The notes under the pieces were generated by a model. It searched no databases, was not told where the DNA came from, and was given only the letters and a program-made list of their open reading frames with translations. From NCBI GenBank assembly GCA_023426345.1, contig JAFAAX010000130.1, forward strand, positions 1 to 5,652: a stretch of DNA of 5,652 nucleotides. Direction: 5' to 3'. How positions within the stretch are numbered: position 1 is the stretch's first letter; the number at the start of each line of letters is the position of its first letter. The stretch comes from Actinomycetes bacterium (GTDB lineage: Bacteria; Actinomycetota; Actinomycetes; Actinomycetales; Actinomycetaceae). Made by a program: the position numbers and the translations under genes. This document shows positions 1 to 4,957 of the stretch, one piece after another.

Positions 1-1131
1 GTCGCCGGCTCCGGGGCGGCGCGGCCCCTCGACCCACAGCCCGACCGGTCCGGCGGCCGACGCCGTCCACGCGGCGAGGTCCGTGTCCGCCCCGCACAGC
101 GCGATCCGGAGGTCCGCCGACGCGGGATCCCCCGGCTCCCCGCCCTCGTGAGCGCCCCCGACCTCCGCGGATCCGGCGGGCGTGCCGTCCGGGCCGACCT
201 CGGGCGCCACGCCGATGCCCGCGTCGGCCACGACCCGGCGGCGCAGTGCCGTGAATTCCAGCACGTCGAAGAGATCCTCCACGGCGCGCCGGTCGGTCGG
301 GCCGCGCCGCAGGTCGTCGACGTCCACGCCGACGTCGAGGTCGGTGAGCAGGCGGTTGAGGCGGCGGTTGCGGCGGACCTCGTCCAGCGCGTCGCGCAGC
401 GCCTGTCCCCGCTTGCCGCCGACCTCGTCGGCCCGGGCCAGCAGGCTCTCCAGTCCGCCGAACCTCACCAGCCACTGCGCGGCCGTCTTGGGCCCCACCC
501 CGGGCACGCCCGGCAGATTGTCCGCCGTCTCGCCCACCAGCGCGGCGATCTCGGGATACTGCGAGGGAGGGACGCCGTACTTCTCCTCGATGGCCGCCGG
601 CGTCATCCGCCGCAGGTCGTTGGGGCCCTGCCCGGGGTAGAGGACCGTGACGCGGTCCGTCACGGTCTGGAACGCGTCCCGGTCCCCGGAGGCGACCAGC
701 ACGTCCCAGCCGCGGGCGCCGCCCTCGTGGGCCAGCGTCGCCAGGATGTCGTCGGCCTCGTATCCGTCCTTCGTCAGACGGCGGATGCCCATGGCGTCCA
801 GGACCTCGCCGATGAGCTCCACCTGCCCGGCGAACTCCGGCGGGGTCTCCGCGCGCGTCCCCTTGTACTCGGGGTACTCCTCGGTGCGGAACGAGTGCCG
901 CGAGACGTCGAAGGCCACGGCGATCCGGGTGGGCTGCTCCTCCTCTAGGAGGCGCAGCAGCATGGTGACGAATCCGTACACGGCGTTGGTGTGCTGGCCC
1001 GTCGTCGTGAGGAAGGTGTCGGCCGGCAGGGCGTAGAAGGCGCGGAAGGCCATCGAGTGGCCGTCGATGACCAGCAGGGTCTCGGTCGGGGGTGTCTCGG
1101 TGTGCTCCACATGTGCCACTCTAGGGGCCAT
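1..1131 (-). CDS. polA: DNA polymerase I, N-terminal part (5'-3' exonuclease domain), cut by the window edge
   Basis: Cytoplasmic repair and replication enzyme that removes RNA primers and fills gaps. The reading frame is open for 377 codons from the ATG at 1131 to base 1, so the polymerase domain lies outside the window. The FEN-like nuclease domain spans about residues 18-290. VIDGHSMAFRAF carries D23, AFDVSRHSFRT carries D75, GYEADD carries E125/D127/D128 and SGDRD carries D150/D152. The GETADNLPGVPGVGPKTA stretch (200-217) is the helix-hairpin-helix DNA-binding motif, with D204. These match the metal-binding acidic residues of the family. Residues from about 330 on begin the linker toward the proofreading-like domain. 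The start is chosen because the next Met (27) lies inside the first conserved strand and a GGGGAG element sits 5 nt upstream. The ATG overlaps that of the divergent thioesterase gene. Identification is secure. Confidence 0.96.
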   Translation of the reverse strand, partial: MAPRVAHVEHTETPPTETLLVIDGHSMAFRAFYALPADTFLTTTGQHTNAVYGFVTMLLRLLEEEQPTRIAVAFDVSRHSFRTEEYPEYKGTRAETPPEFAGQVELIGEVLDAMGIRRLTKDGYEADDILATLAHEGGARGWDVLVASGDRDAFQTVTDRVTVLYPGQGPNDLRRMTPAAIEEKYGVPPSQYPEIAALVGETADNLPGVPGVGPKTAAQWLVRFGGLESLLARADEVGGKRGQALRDALDEVRRNRRLNRLLTDLDVGVDVDDLRRGPTDRRAVEDLFDVLEFTALRRRVVADAGIGVAPEVGPDGTPAGSAEVGGAHEGGEPGDPASADLRIALCGADTDLAAWTASAAGPVGLWVEGPRRPGAGD

Positions 1132-1558
1132 GGACACTCCCCACACCACCGACGCCGCTCTCCCCCGCCCGGCCGGCGCGCCGGGCACCCTCATGGAGAG
1201 CATGGGGGTGATGCTGGTCGAGCACACCGCCGAGCGCACCGTGCTGACCGCTCCGATCGAGGGCAACCGTCAGACGGCGGGCATCCTCCACGGCGGTGCG
1301 TCCGCGGCCCTGGCGGAGACCGCCGCGTCTTTCGCCGCGGGCCTCCACGCCCTCGCCGTCACGGGTGATCCCGCGGCGCGCGTCGTCGGCACCGAGCTGT
1401 CGATCTCCCACCTCCACGCGGGCACGCGGGGCACCGTCACGGCGACCGCCCGCGCCGTGCATCTGGGCCGGACCAGCACCGTGCACCTCGTCGACATCAC
1501 CGACGAGGACGGGCGCCTGCTGTCCACCGCCCGGGTGACCAACCGCGTCCTGTCCTGA
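1130..1558 (+). CDS. Hotdog-fold (PaaI/4HBT-like) acyl-CoA thioesterase
   Basis: Small 142-residue hotdog protein, the normal length for the family. These enzymes hydrolyse acyl- or aroyl-CoA thioesters in the cytoplasm; the substrate cannot be read from the sequence. The domain runs from about residue 19 to the end. The signature GILHGGASAALAET (51-64) holds the oxyanion-region H54-G55-G56 and E63, which matches the catalytic Glu of the Arthrobacter-type 4-hydroxybenzoyl-CoA thioesterases. The second half contains the typical TELSISHLHA strand and the GTVTATARAVHLGRTSTV strands. The ATG at 1130 is chosen because the first strand (LMESMGVMLVE) begins soon after it. The only purine run (AGGGG at 1123-1127) is just 2 nt away, so initiation may be leaderless. 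An in-frame GTG at 1100 or an ATG at 1193 cannot be excluded. It is divergent from polA and followed by a strong hairpin. Confidence 0.88.
   Translation: MDTPHTTDAALPRPAGAPGTLMESMGVMLVEHTAERTVLTAPIEGNRQTAGILHGGASAALAETAASFAAGLHALAVTGDPAARVVGTELSISHLHAGTRGTVTATARAVHLGRTSTVHLVDITDEDGRLLSTARVTNRVLS
1137..1142 (-). promoter_or_regulatory. Ribosome binding site of polA
   Basis: GGGGAG on the minus strand, 5 nt before the polA ATG at 1131. It lies inside the first codons of the divergent thioesterase gene. It supports the chosen polA start. Confidence 0.5.
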
Positions 1559-1612
1559 CGAGGGCGGCCCGCGCGGCCGGGTCCCTCTTCATCCGCGGTC
1601 CGTCGCCCCGCC

Positions 1613-1659
1613 GACGCGACGACGCCCCGGCCCGCTGCGGGGTCGGGGCGTCGCGTGTC
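1613..1659. terminator. Long GC-rich hairpin between convergent genes, probable bidirectional terminator
   Basis: GACGCG, a bulged A, then CGACGCCCCG pairs with CGGGGCGTCG followed by CGTGTC. That gives about 16 base pairs, with a further inner CCCG/CGGG hairpin around a CTG loop. It lies 55 nt after the thioesterase stop and 20 nt after the pdtaR stop. There is no T-run, as is common for actinobacterial terminators. A symmetric stem in this position would serve both transcripts. Confidence 0.75.
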
Positions 1660-1679
1660 GTCCGCGCGGCGGTGCGGCG

Positions 1680-2270
1680 TCAGTCGTCGACCTGGTCGAT
1701 GACCGCGTCGGCGACCTCGCGCATCGACAGGCGGCGGTCCATCGACGTCTTCTGGATCCAGCGGAACGCCTCGGGCTCGCTCATCCCCATGTTCTTCATG
1801 AGGAGGCCCTTCGCCCGGTCGACGCGCTTGCGGGTCTCGAAGCGGTCCTGGAGGTCGGCGACCTGGTCCTCCAGGGATTCGATCTCCTGGTGGCGCGACG
1901 CGGCGATCTCCACGGCCGGGATGAGGTCGGCCGGGCTGAAGGGCTTGACCACGTAGGCCATGGCGCCCGCCCTGCTCGCCCGTTCGACCAGCTCCGTCTG
2001 GCTGAACGCCGTGAGCATGACGACGGCGCAGGAGATCTCCTTGAGGATCCTCTCCGCAGCCGTGATGCCATCCATCTTCGGCATCTTGACGTCCATCACG
2101 CACAGGTCCGGCTCGAACTCGAGCGCGAGCTTGACGGCCTCCTCGCCGTCCGCCGCCTCGGCGACGACCTCATAGCCCGCGCCCGTCAGGGTCTCGACAA
2201 TGTCCAGGCGGATGAGGGTCTCGTCCTCAGCCACCAGCACCCGGCGGGGTGCGCTCTCATCAGTGCTCAT
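1680..2270 (-). CDS. pdtaR: ANTAR-domain response regulator, PdtaR-like (transcription antitermination)
   Basis: 196-residue cytoplasmic regulator with an N-terminal receiver domain (about 9-125), a short coiled-coil linker and a C-terminal ANTAR RNA-binding domain (about 135-192). Phosphorylation-site residues are intact: acidic pair E15/D16, phospho-acceptor D60 in CVMDVKMPKMDG, T87 in MLTAF and K109 in VVKPF. The linker QEIESLEDQVADLQDR leads into the ANTAR core RVDRAKGLLMKNMGMSEPEAF. The architecture and length match Mycobacterium tuberculosis PdtaR (Rv1626). That family is activated by a PdtaS-type histidine kinase and binds paired RNA hairpins to prevent termination. No kinase gene is in the window, which is usual because the partners are often unlinked. 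The start is supported by GAGGA 6 nt upstream of the ATG. The gene is convergent with the thioesterase and divergent from the tRNA gene. Confidence 0.93.
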   Translation of the reverse strand: MSTDESAPRRVLVAEDETLIRLDIVETLTGAGYEVVAEAADGEEAVKLALEFEPDLCVMDVKMPKMDGITAAERILKEISCAVVMLTAFSQTELVERASRAGAMAYVVKPFSPADLIPAVEIAASRHQEIESLEDQVADLQDRFETRKRVDRAKGLLMKNMGMSEPEAFRWIQKTSMDRRLSMREVADAVIDQVDD

Positions 2271-2284
2271 GTGTGTTCCTCAAG

Positions 2285-2314
2285 TTGTTCGCTCAACAGT
2301 CGGTATCCTATCCT
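2285..2314 (+). promoter_or_regulatory. Candidate promoter of the tRNA gene
   Basis: TTGTTC (2285-2290) and TATCCT (2309-2314) are separated by 18 nt, giving a predicted start near 2321, about 15 nt before the mature tRNA. A second overlapping TATCCT begins at 2304. On the other strand the same bases read TAGGAT, a possible -10 for pdtaR, so the 65-nt gap may hold overlapping divergent promoters. This is by eye only. Confidence 0.4.
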
Positions 2315-2335
2315 TGACGAGCGCTTCTGTGCGCA

Positions 2336-2412
2336 GCCCCGGTAGCCCAACTGGCAGAGGCGGTCGGCTCAAACCCGGCTTGTTGTGGGTTCGAATCCCA
2401 CCCGGGGTACCA
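2336..2412 (+). tRNA. tRNA with CAA anticodon (Leu, UUG codon), short variable loop, CCA encoded
   Basis: A complete cloverleaf can be folded. The acceptor stem is GCCCCGG (2336-2342) with CCGGGGT (2402-2408), including a G-U first pair. Discriminator A is 2409 and CCA is 2410-2412. The D stem is GCC/GGC (2345-2347, 2359-2361) with an 11-nt loop containing GG. The anticodon stem is GTCGG/CCGGC (2363-2367, 2375-2379) with loop CTCAAAC, putting CAA at 2370-2372. The variable region is TTGTT, only 5 nt. The T arm is GTGGG-TTCGAAT-CCCAC (2385-2401). CAA and A73 point to leucine, but bacterial tRNA-Leu normally has a long class II variable arm, so this is an unusual leucine isoacceptor. It is divergent from pdtaR; no clear terminator follows. 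Confidence 0.9.
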
Positions 2413-2716
2413 CAGATGTCGGACAGACTACATGGCCCGCCCGGCGTTCGCCTCTGCGCCGACGGCGGCACATTCGGCCCCGTTCCGGCATAGGGACCAC
2501 CCCCATCAAGTGGTGCACACCACACACTGGGTGTCCGGCCCCGCAGCAGCCGCTCCTCCCGGGCACTCTCCCTCGCGGCAGGTCAACGCCTGTCGAGCCG
2601 AAAGACATCTCACATCATTTCGCGGCATTGGGCGCTGCCGCCCGTGACGCCGCCGCCCTTCGGGAGACGTGTATCTGATCACTGCTGTCGCTCTCACCGA
2701 TGCGCACGAGCAGGAA
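2413..2716. other. Stretch without a convincing gene, downstream of the tRNA
   Basis: Nothing here has start, ribosome site and protein-like composition together. A small inverted repeat, GTGGT/ACCAC around GCAC (2510-2523), is a weak hairpin. On the minus strand, the bases from about 2680 to 2716 appear to continue the decayed reading frame of the PIN-like gene. On the plus strand, the frame ending at 2678 encodes an Ala-rich helical-looking tail but has no usable start other than inside the tRNA. The stretch may be a scar of an old insertion next to the tRNA. Confidence 0.5.
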
Positions 2717-3034
2717 TCAAGGGCCACCGCACAAACCAACTCGATCTCCGCCGCGCCTACTTGAGGGGCTCTTCCATTCACTCAACGGCATGGAGGTGAC
2801 TACTTTGACAGCAGCGTTGAGTTCGGGCGTGTAGTCGTCCGACAGTGGAATGACCCATTTCCCCTTCATGCCAGCGAGAACTCTCCCGGCCGCCCCGGAC
2901 TTGATCTCAGCGACGACCGATTCTGGCGCGCGAAGGACTCCCAGGACCCCCGTGAGGATGCGTTCGTTGTGGGACTGAAAGAAATTGATGCCAGGACCAG
3001 CGTCAATGATCCGCTTCGCGCGACTCTCAGTCAT
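2717..3034 (-). CDS. PIN-like domain protein, putative toxin, probably frameshifted and truncated
   Basis: 105 residues from the ATG at 3034. The N-terminus RIIDAGPGINFF (8-19) matches the first strand of PIN-type ribonucleases, with D11 as the first metal-binding acid. RAPESVVAEIKS (35-46) supplies the second acid, E43. The ATG overlaps the end of the metallopeptidase gene by 8 nt (ATGACTGA), implying translational coupling. A start at 3055 is possible but has no ribosome site. The product is shorter than usual PIN-like proteins (about 130 or more residues). After WKSP the frame turns into a low-complexity tail. Removing one C from the CCCC run (2765-2768) would instead give VGAAEIELVCAVALDS, which resembles the third PIN acidic helix, and the frame then stays open. 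I infer a broken toxin; the specific PIN subfamily is not certain. Confidence 0.5.
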   Translation of the reverse strand: MTESRAKRIIDAGPGINFFQSHNERILTGVLGVLRAPESVVAEIKSGAAGRVLAGMKGKWVIPLSDDYTPELNAAVKVVTSMPLSEWKSPSSRRGGDRVGLCGGP

Positions 3035-3842
3035 CGGCTGACGGATCTTCCTCATTCAGCGCGTCGAAGACGCTGTCGTCATCCGGTACAGCCTCCTCCT
3101 CAACCGGTCGGATGTCGGCACGTTCGAGTTCGAGAAGCATGGTCTGTGGGTCCACTCCTCGGAGCGAGGCGACAGCTTCCACCCCAAGGAGGCCCTGCTC
3201 GTAAGCACTGATCGCGCGAGCGAGGAGGCGGCGCGGCGCACGCTTGGACATGGATCCCGCTTGGAGCGTGCGGTAGGCGTCGATCCAGCCGAACCTGACG
3301 GCAAGCGCTTCAACGTCCAGGCCCATCCACTCTTTCTTCGTCGCCTCGTCGATGAGGCCGACTTCACGAAGTTGGATGGCTGCAATAGCCGGGGAGACGA
3401 GGTACCTCTCGACAAGGCTGGATAGGGCCGAGACGTCAACGGGCGTCCTCAATGCTCCGACGTCGCCGAGGGGAATGAGAAAGTGACGGGCGAACGTATC
3501 CGCTCTGCTCTCCTCCCGCGTGCGGATGCTGAGGTCAGCCGTGGCAGCGAGATGATCGCGGAAGACATGGTGGGCGAACTCGTGTGCAAGCGTGCTGCGC
3601 TGTCGCAGGGGATTGTCCATGGTGGACACCGCGAGAATCTCGCGACCGGTTGCTCGGTCCCGCATGGTGAGGCCATGGTCACCATCCGCGGCCTCAACGA
3701 TCGCGACGTCATCTCCGGTGAGACACTCAACAGCCGCTACCAGATCCACGATCGCGCCACCGGGGAGTCCGAGCCTACGTCGGGCTCTGGTTGCCGCATC
3801 CGACGCCTCCGCCTCAATCTCCTGGCGGTCTGGTCTGTTCAT
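3027..3842 (-). CDS. ImmA/IrrE-family zinc metallopeptidase (COG2856-like)
   Basis: 271-residue soluble protein. TLAHEFAHHVF contains the HEXXH zinc motif (H87-E88-F89-A90-H91). EESRADTFARHFLIP (110-124) provides the conserved downstream acid (E111 or D115) and the FLIP turn of the family. Family members such as ImmA and IrrE cleave or act on XRE-type repressors to induce mobile-element or stress genes; others are antitoxin-like partners. The C-terminal part has a second conserved block (ALAVRFGW, then RAPRRLLARAISAYEQGLLG, about 205-245) and an acidic tail. The ATG at 3842 overlaps the stop of the upstream XRE gene (ATGA), fixing the start and implying coupling; the longer open frame upstream is only a shadow of that gene. 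Base composition is lower in GC than polA or pdtaR. The likely protease target is the neighbouring XRE protein, which is inference from context. Confidence 0.88.
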   Translation of the reverse strand: MNRPDRQEIEAEASDAATRARRRLGLPGGAIVDLVAAVECLTGDDVAIVEAADGDHGLTMRDRATGREILAVSTMDNPLRQRSTLAHEFAHHVFRDHLAATADLSIRTREESRADTFARHFLIPLGDVGALRTPVDVSALSSLVERYLVSPAIAAIQLREVGLIDEATKKEWMGLDVEALAVRFGWIDAYRTLQAGSMSKRAPRRLLARAISAYEQGLLGVEAVASLRGVDPQTMLLELERADIRPVEEEAVPDDDSVFDALNEEDPSADD

Positions 3843-4168
3843 GCGATGGCCTGCAAGTCCAGATAATCCGCGATCTCGAAGTAGTGGGTCAGTGTCCTGC
3901 GCAGCGACTCCGCATTCGAGGTCCCCACCGAACGACCGACGCACTCGAGTCGATCCTCCATAGCGTGCGGTTGAGTGATCTCGTCGACAGTGCGGCCCGT
4001 GGCCCGGGCAATGAGAATGGCCTCGGGCATCTTGATCGTTCGGTCTCCGGAGATCGTGCGCGCCAATGTTCCGTAGGAGATACCCGTGACCTGAGCCAAC
4101 TCGCGACGGCTCATACCGGTTGCCTCCAAGGCTTCGCGGATCCCGGCTGCGGCAGACTCCGTCATCAT
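3839..4168 (-). CDS. XRE-family helix-turn-helix regulator, first gene of the metallopeptidase operon
   Basis: 109 residues from the ATG at 4168. The helix-turn-helix spans about residues 9-65: GIREALEATGMSRRELAQVT, then GISYGTLARTISGDRTIKMP, then ILIARATGRTVDEI. This is the five-helix lambda-repressor-like fold. The C-terminal 40 residues are not recognised; in related systems this region binds the peptidase or toxin partner. ATGs at 4180, 4168 and 4165 are in frame. 4168 is preferred because a GGGGGAAG purine run ends 2 nt before it, while 4180 has no ribosome site. It overlaps the metallopeptidase gene by ATGA. In related genes, as I recall M. tuberculosis Rv2515c, HTH and peptidase are one polypeptide; here they are separate. 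A promoter and an inverted-repeat operator lie directly upstream, so self-repression is likely. Confidence 0.85.
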   Translation of the reverse strand: MMTESAAAGIREALEATGMSRRELAQVTGISYGTLARTISGDRTIKMPEAILIARATGRTVDEITQPHAMEDRLECVGRSVGTSNAESLRRTLTHYFEIADYLDLQAIA

Positions 4169-4187
4169 TGCTTCCCCCATCCAAGGT

Positions 4188-4214
4188 TGGATCAGTTCTT
4201 CTGAATGTGATCCA
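4188..4214. promoter_or_regulatory. Inverted-repeat operator in front of the XRE-metallopeptidase operon
   Basis: TGGATCA (4188-4194) and its exact reverse complement TGATCCA (4208-4214) are separated by 13 nt. The centres are 20 bp apart, two helical turns, as expected for a dimeric HTH protein binding one face of DNA. It covers the predicted transcription start and touches the -10 box, a good place for repression. The obvious candidate binder is the adjacent XRE protein. Confidence 0.6.
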
Positions 4215-4241
4215 GTCTAGCGTCTGTGCGGCAGGAGTCAA
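4214..4241 (-). promoter_or_regulatory. Promoter of the XRE-metallopeptidase-PIN operon
   Basis: On the minus strand, TTGACT (4241-4236) and TAGACT (4219-4214) are separated by 16 nt, close to the housekeeping sigma consensus. The predicted start is near 4207, leaving a leader of about 39 nt to the ATG at 4168. Confidence 0.6.
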
Positions 4242-4274
4242 CATCTGTCACGTCTGAGGAACCCCGTGCTTCTA

Positions 4275-4456
4275 TCAACGGCACGGTCGATGGCATGGTC
4301 GAGTCAATCGGCGAGCGCGAGGCTCTCGGACTGGTCCCCGCTGTTGGTCAGTAGAAAGGTGTGTCCCTCGCTGACGGCTCGCAGGACCCTGCCGGATTCG
4401 TTGCGCAGCTCCCGCTGCGAGAAGGTCCCCTCCTCTGAGCGCGTGGTGGTCTCCAC
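4275..4456 (-). pseudogene. Phd/YefM-type antitoxin remnant, frameshifted
   Basis: From a GTG at 4456 the minus strand reads 50 codons to a TGA at 4304-4306. Residues 12-28 read FSQRELRNESGRVLRAV, followed by EGHTFLLTNSG (30-40). This is the classic Phd/YefM N-terminal DNA-binding region (S-x-R-E-L-R-N-x-S-G, then G-x-T-F-x-x-T-x-x-G). Directly after it the frame gives a non-family tail. Restoring one base near the GGGG run around 4336-4340 would continue as GPVREPRARRLTR, matching the expected G-x-P-V-x-E-x-R continuation, ending at 4275. The GTG has no good ribosome site. Phd/YefM proteins normally precede a Doc, YoeB or VapC toxin, but none follows; the XRE operon begins instead. It could be a true pseudogene or a sequencing error in a homopolymer. 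Confidence 0.65.
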
Positions 4457-4534
4457 AGCCAAACTGCAGCACTCGTGCGACGGTTGTGGTCGACCCGCGA
4501 ACTCCCCTTCGGCGGCGCAGATCGGCGCCCCGCT

Positions 4535-4789
4535 CTACAGGCCCGCCTGAGCGAGCAGATCGGAGATCGTGAGACCGAGGGCGGTAGCCAGACCGGCGAC
4601 CGTGGACAACCGCGGATTGGACGGGCTCGTCGAGTCCTTGCGCCCGGATCCACGGCCGCTCTCCAAGAGCTGCACCTGGTTCTTCGTGATCCCTGCCAGG
4701 TGAGCCACTCCCTCCTGCGTCAAGTGCCGATCCTCCCTGAGGCGGCGCAACGCGGCGCCGAAGGCCTCGGCCTGAGCGACACTCCACAT
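4535..4789 (-). CDS. XRE-family helix-turn-helix transcriptional regulator
   Basis: 84-residue protein that is almost entirely one HTH domain. FGAALRRLREDRHLTQEGVAHLAG (about 10-33) forms helices 1-2, ITKNQVQLLESGRG (34-47) is the recognition helix region, and NPRLSTVAGLATALGLTISDLLAQAG (58-83) forms helices 4-5. The loop between them (SGRKDSTSPSNP) is longer than in phage repressors, as in many stand-alone actinobacterial XRE proteins. The ATG at 4789 is preferred: an upstream in-frame ATG at 4864 would place the intergenic palindrome inside the coding region and adds no domain sequence. The ribosome site is weak (GAAG). It is divergent from the lipoprotein gene and 78 nt upstream of the Phd remnant. 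Its target could be the palindrome at 4832-4845. Confidence 0.85.
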   Translation of the reverse strand: MWSVAQAEAFGAALRRLREDRHLTQEGVAHLAGITKNQVQLLESGRGSGRKDSTSPSNPRLSTVAGLATALGLTISDLLAQAGL

Positions 4790-4831
4790 GACTTCATCGT
4801 GCTCATCAGGCCCACAATGGAACACCCTATG

Positions 4832-4845
4832 TAGCAGGCCTGCTA
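4832..4845. promoter_or_regulatory. Perfect 14-bp palindrome between divergent genes, likely operator
   Basis: TAGCAGGCCTGCTA is exactly self-complementary. It lies 42 nt from the XRE start at 4789 and 112 nt from the lipoprotein start. It is flanked on the plus side by TAGAAT (4846-4851, a near-consensus -10, no clear -35). On the minus side it is flanked by TAGGGT (4829-4824, a weak -10). A protein bound here could control both directions. No canonical -35 was found for either. Confidence 0.5.
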
Positions 4846-4946
4846 TAGAATGCTTGTTGGGCAAGAGGCCTGCGCAGACCTCGCGCCCAGACGATCACCC
4901 ATCATCACACGCACCGCGCGGCCCCCGGGGACCCGCGCACATCCAA

Positions 4947-4953
4947 GGAGGGG
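4947..4953 (+). promoter_or_regulatory. Strong ribosome binding site deciding a GTG start
   Basis: GGAGGGG, with GGAGG ending 6 nt before the GTG at 4958 and 12 nt before the ATG at 4964. The spacing favours GTG as the start of the lipoprotein and excludes the longer open frame that begins at 4850. Confidence 0.75.
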
Positions 4954-4957
4954 CCAC

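Noticed and set aside
148..948. Long plus-strand open frames opposite polA
   Set aside because: They are Arg/Ala/Pro/Ser-rich with no motifs, and the minus strand carries an unmistakable PolA nuclease domain over the whole stretch.
2280..2608. Minus-strand frames across the tRNA with GGIRTHN-like or RVGFEPTTSRV-like endings
   Set aside because: These are the well-known false translations of tRNA genes; no coding evidence.
2595..2678. Plus-strand Ala-rich tail frame ending at 2678 as a gene remnant
   Set aside because: Looks helical but no start, no ribosome site and no family resemblance.
3842..4244. N-terminal extension of the metallopeptidase to a start at 4244
   Set aside because: It is the shadow of the XRE gene in another frame; the ATGA overlap at 3839-3842 gives the natural start.
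4921..4933. CCCGGGGACC resembling the tRNA 3' end CCCGGGGTACC, as a possible second attachment site
   Set aside because: The match is short, GC-only and imperfect, and lacks the T-arm sequence; chance is the better explanation.
4850..4957. N-terminal extension of the lipoprotein from 4850
   Set aside because: A signal peptide cannot be preceded by 36 extra residues, and a strong ribosome site precedes the GTG at 4958.
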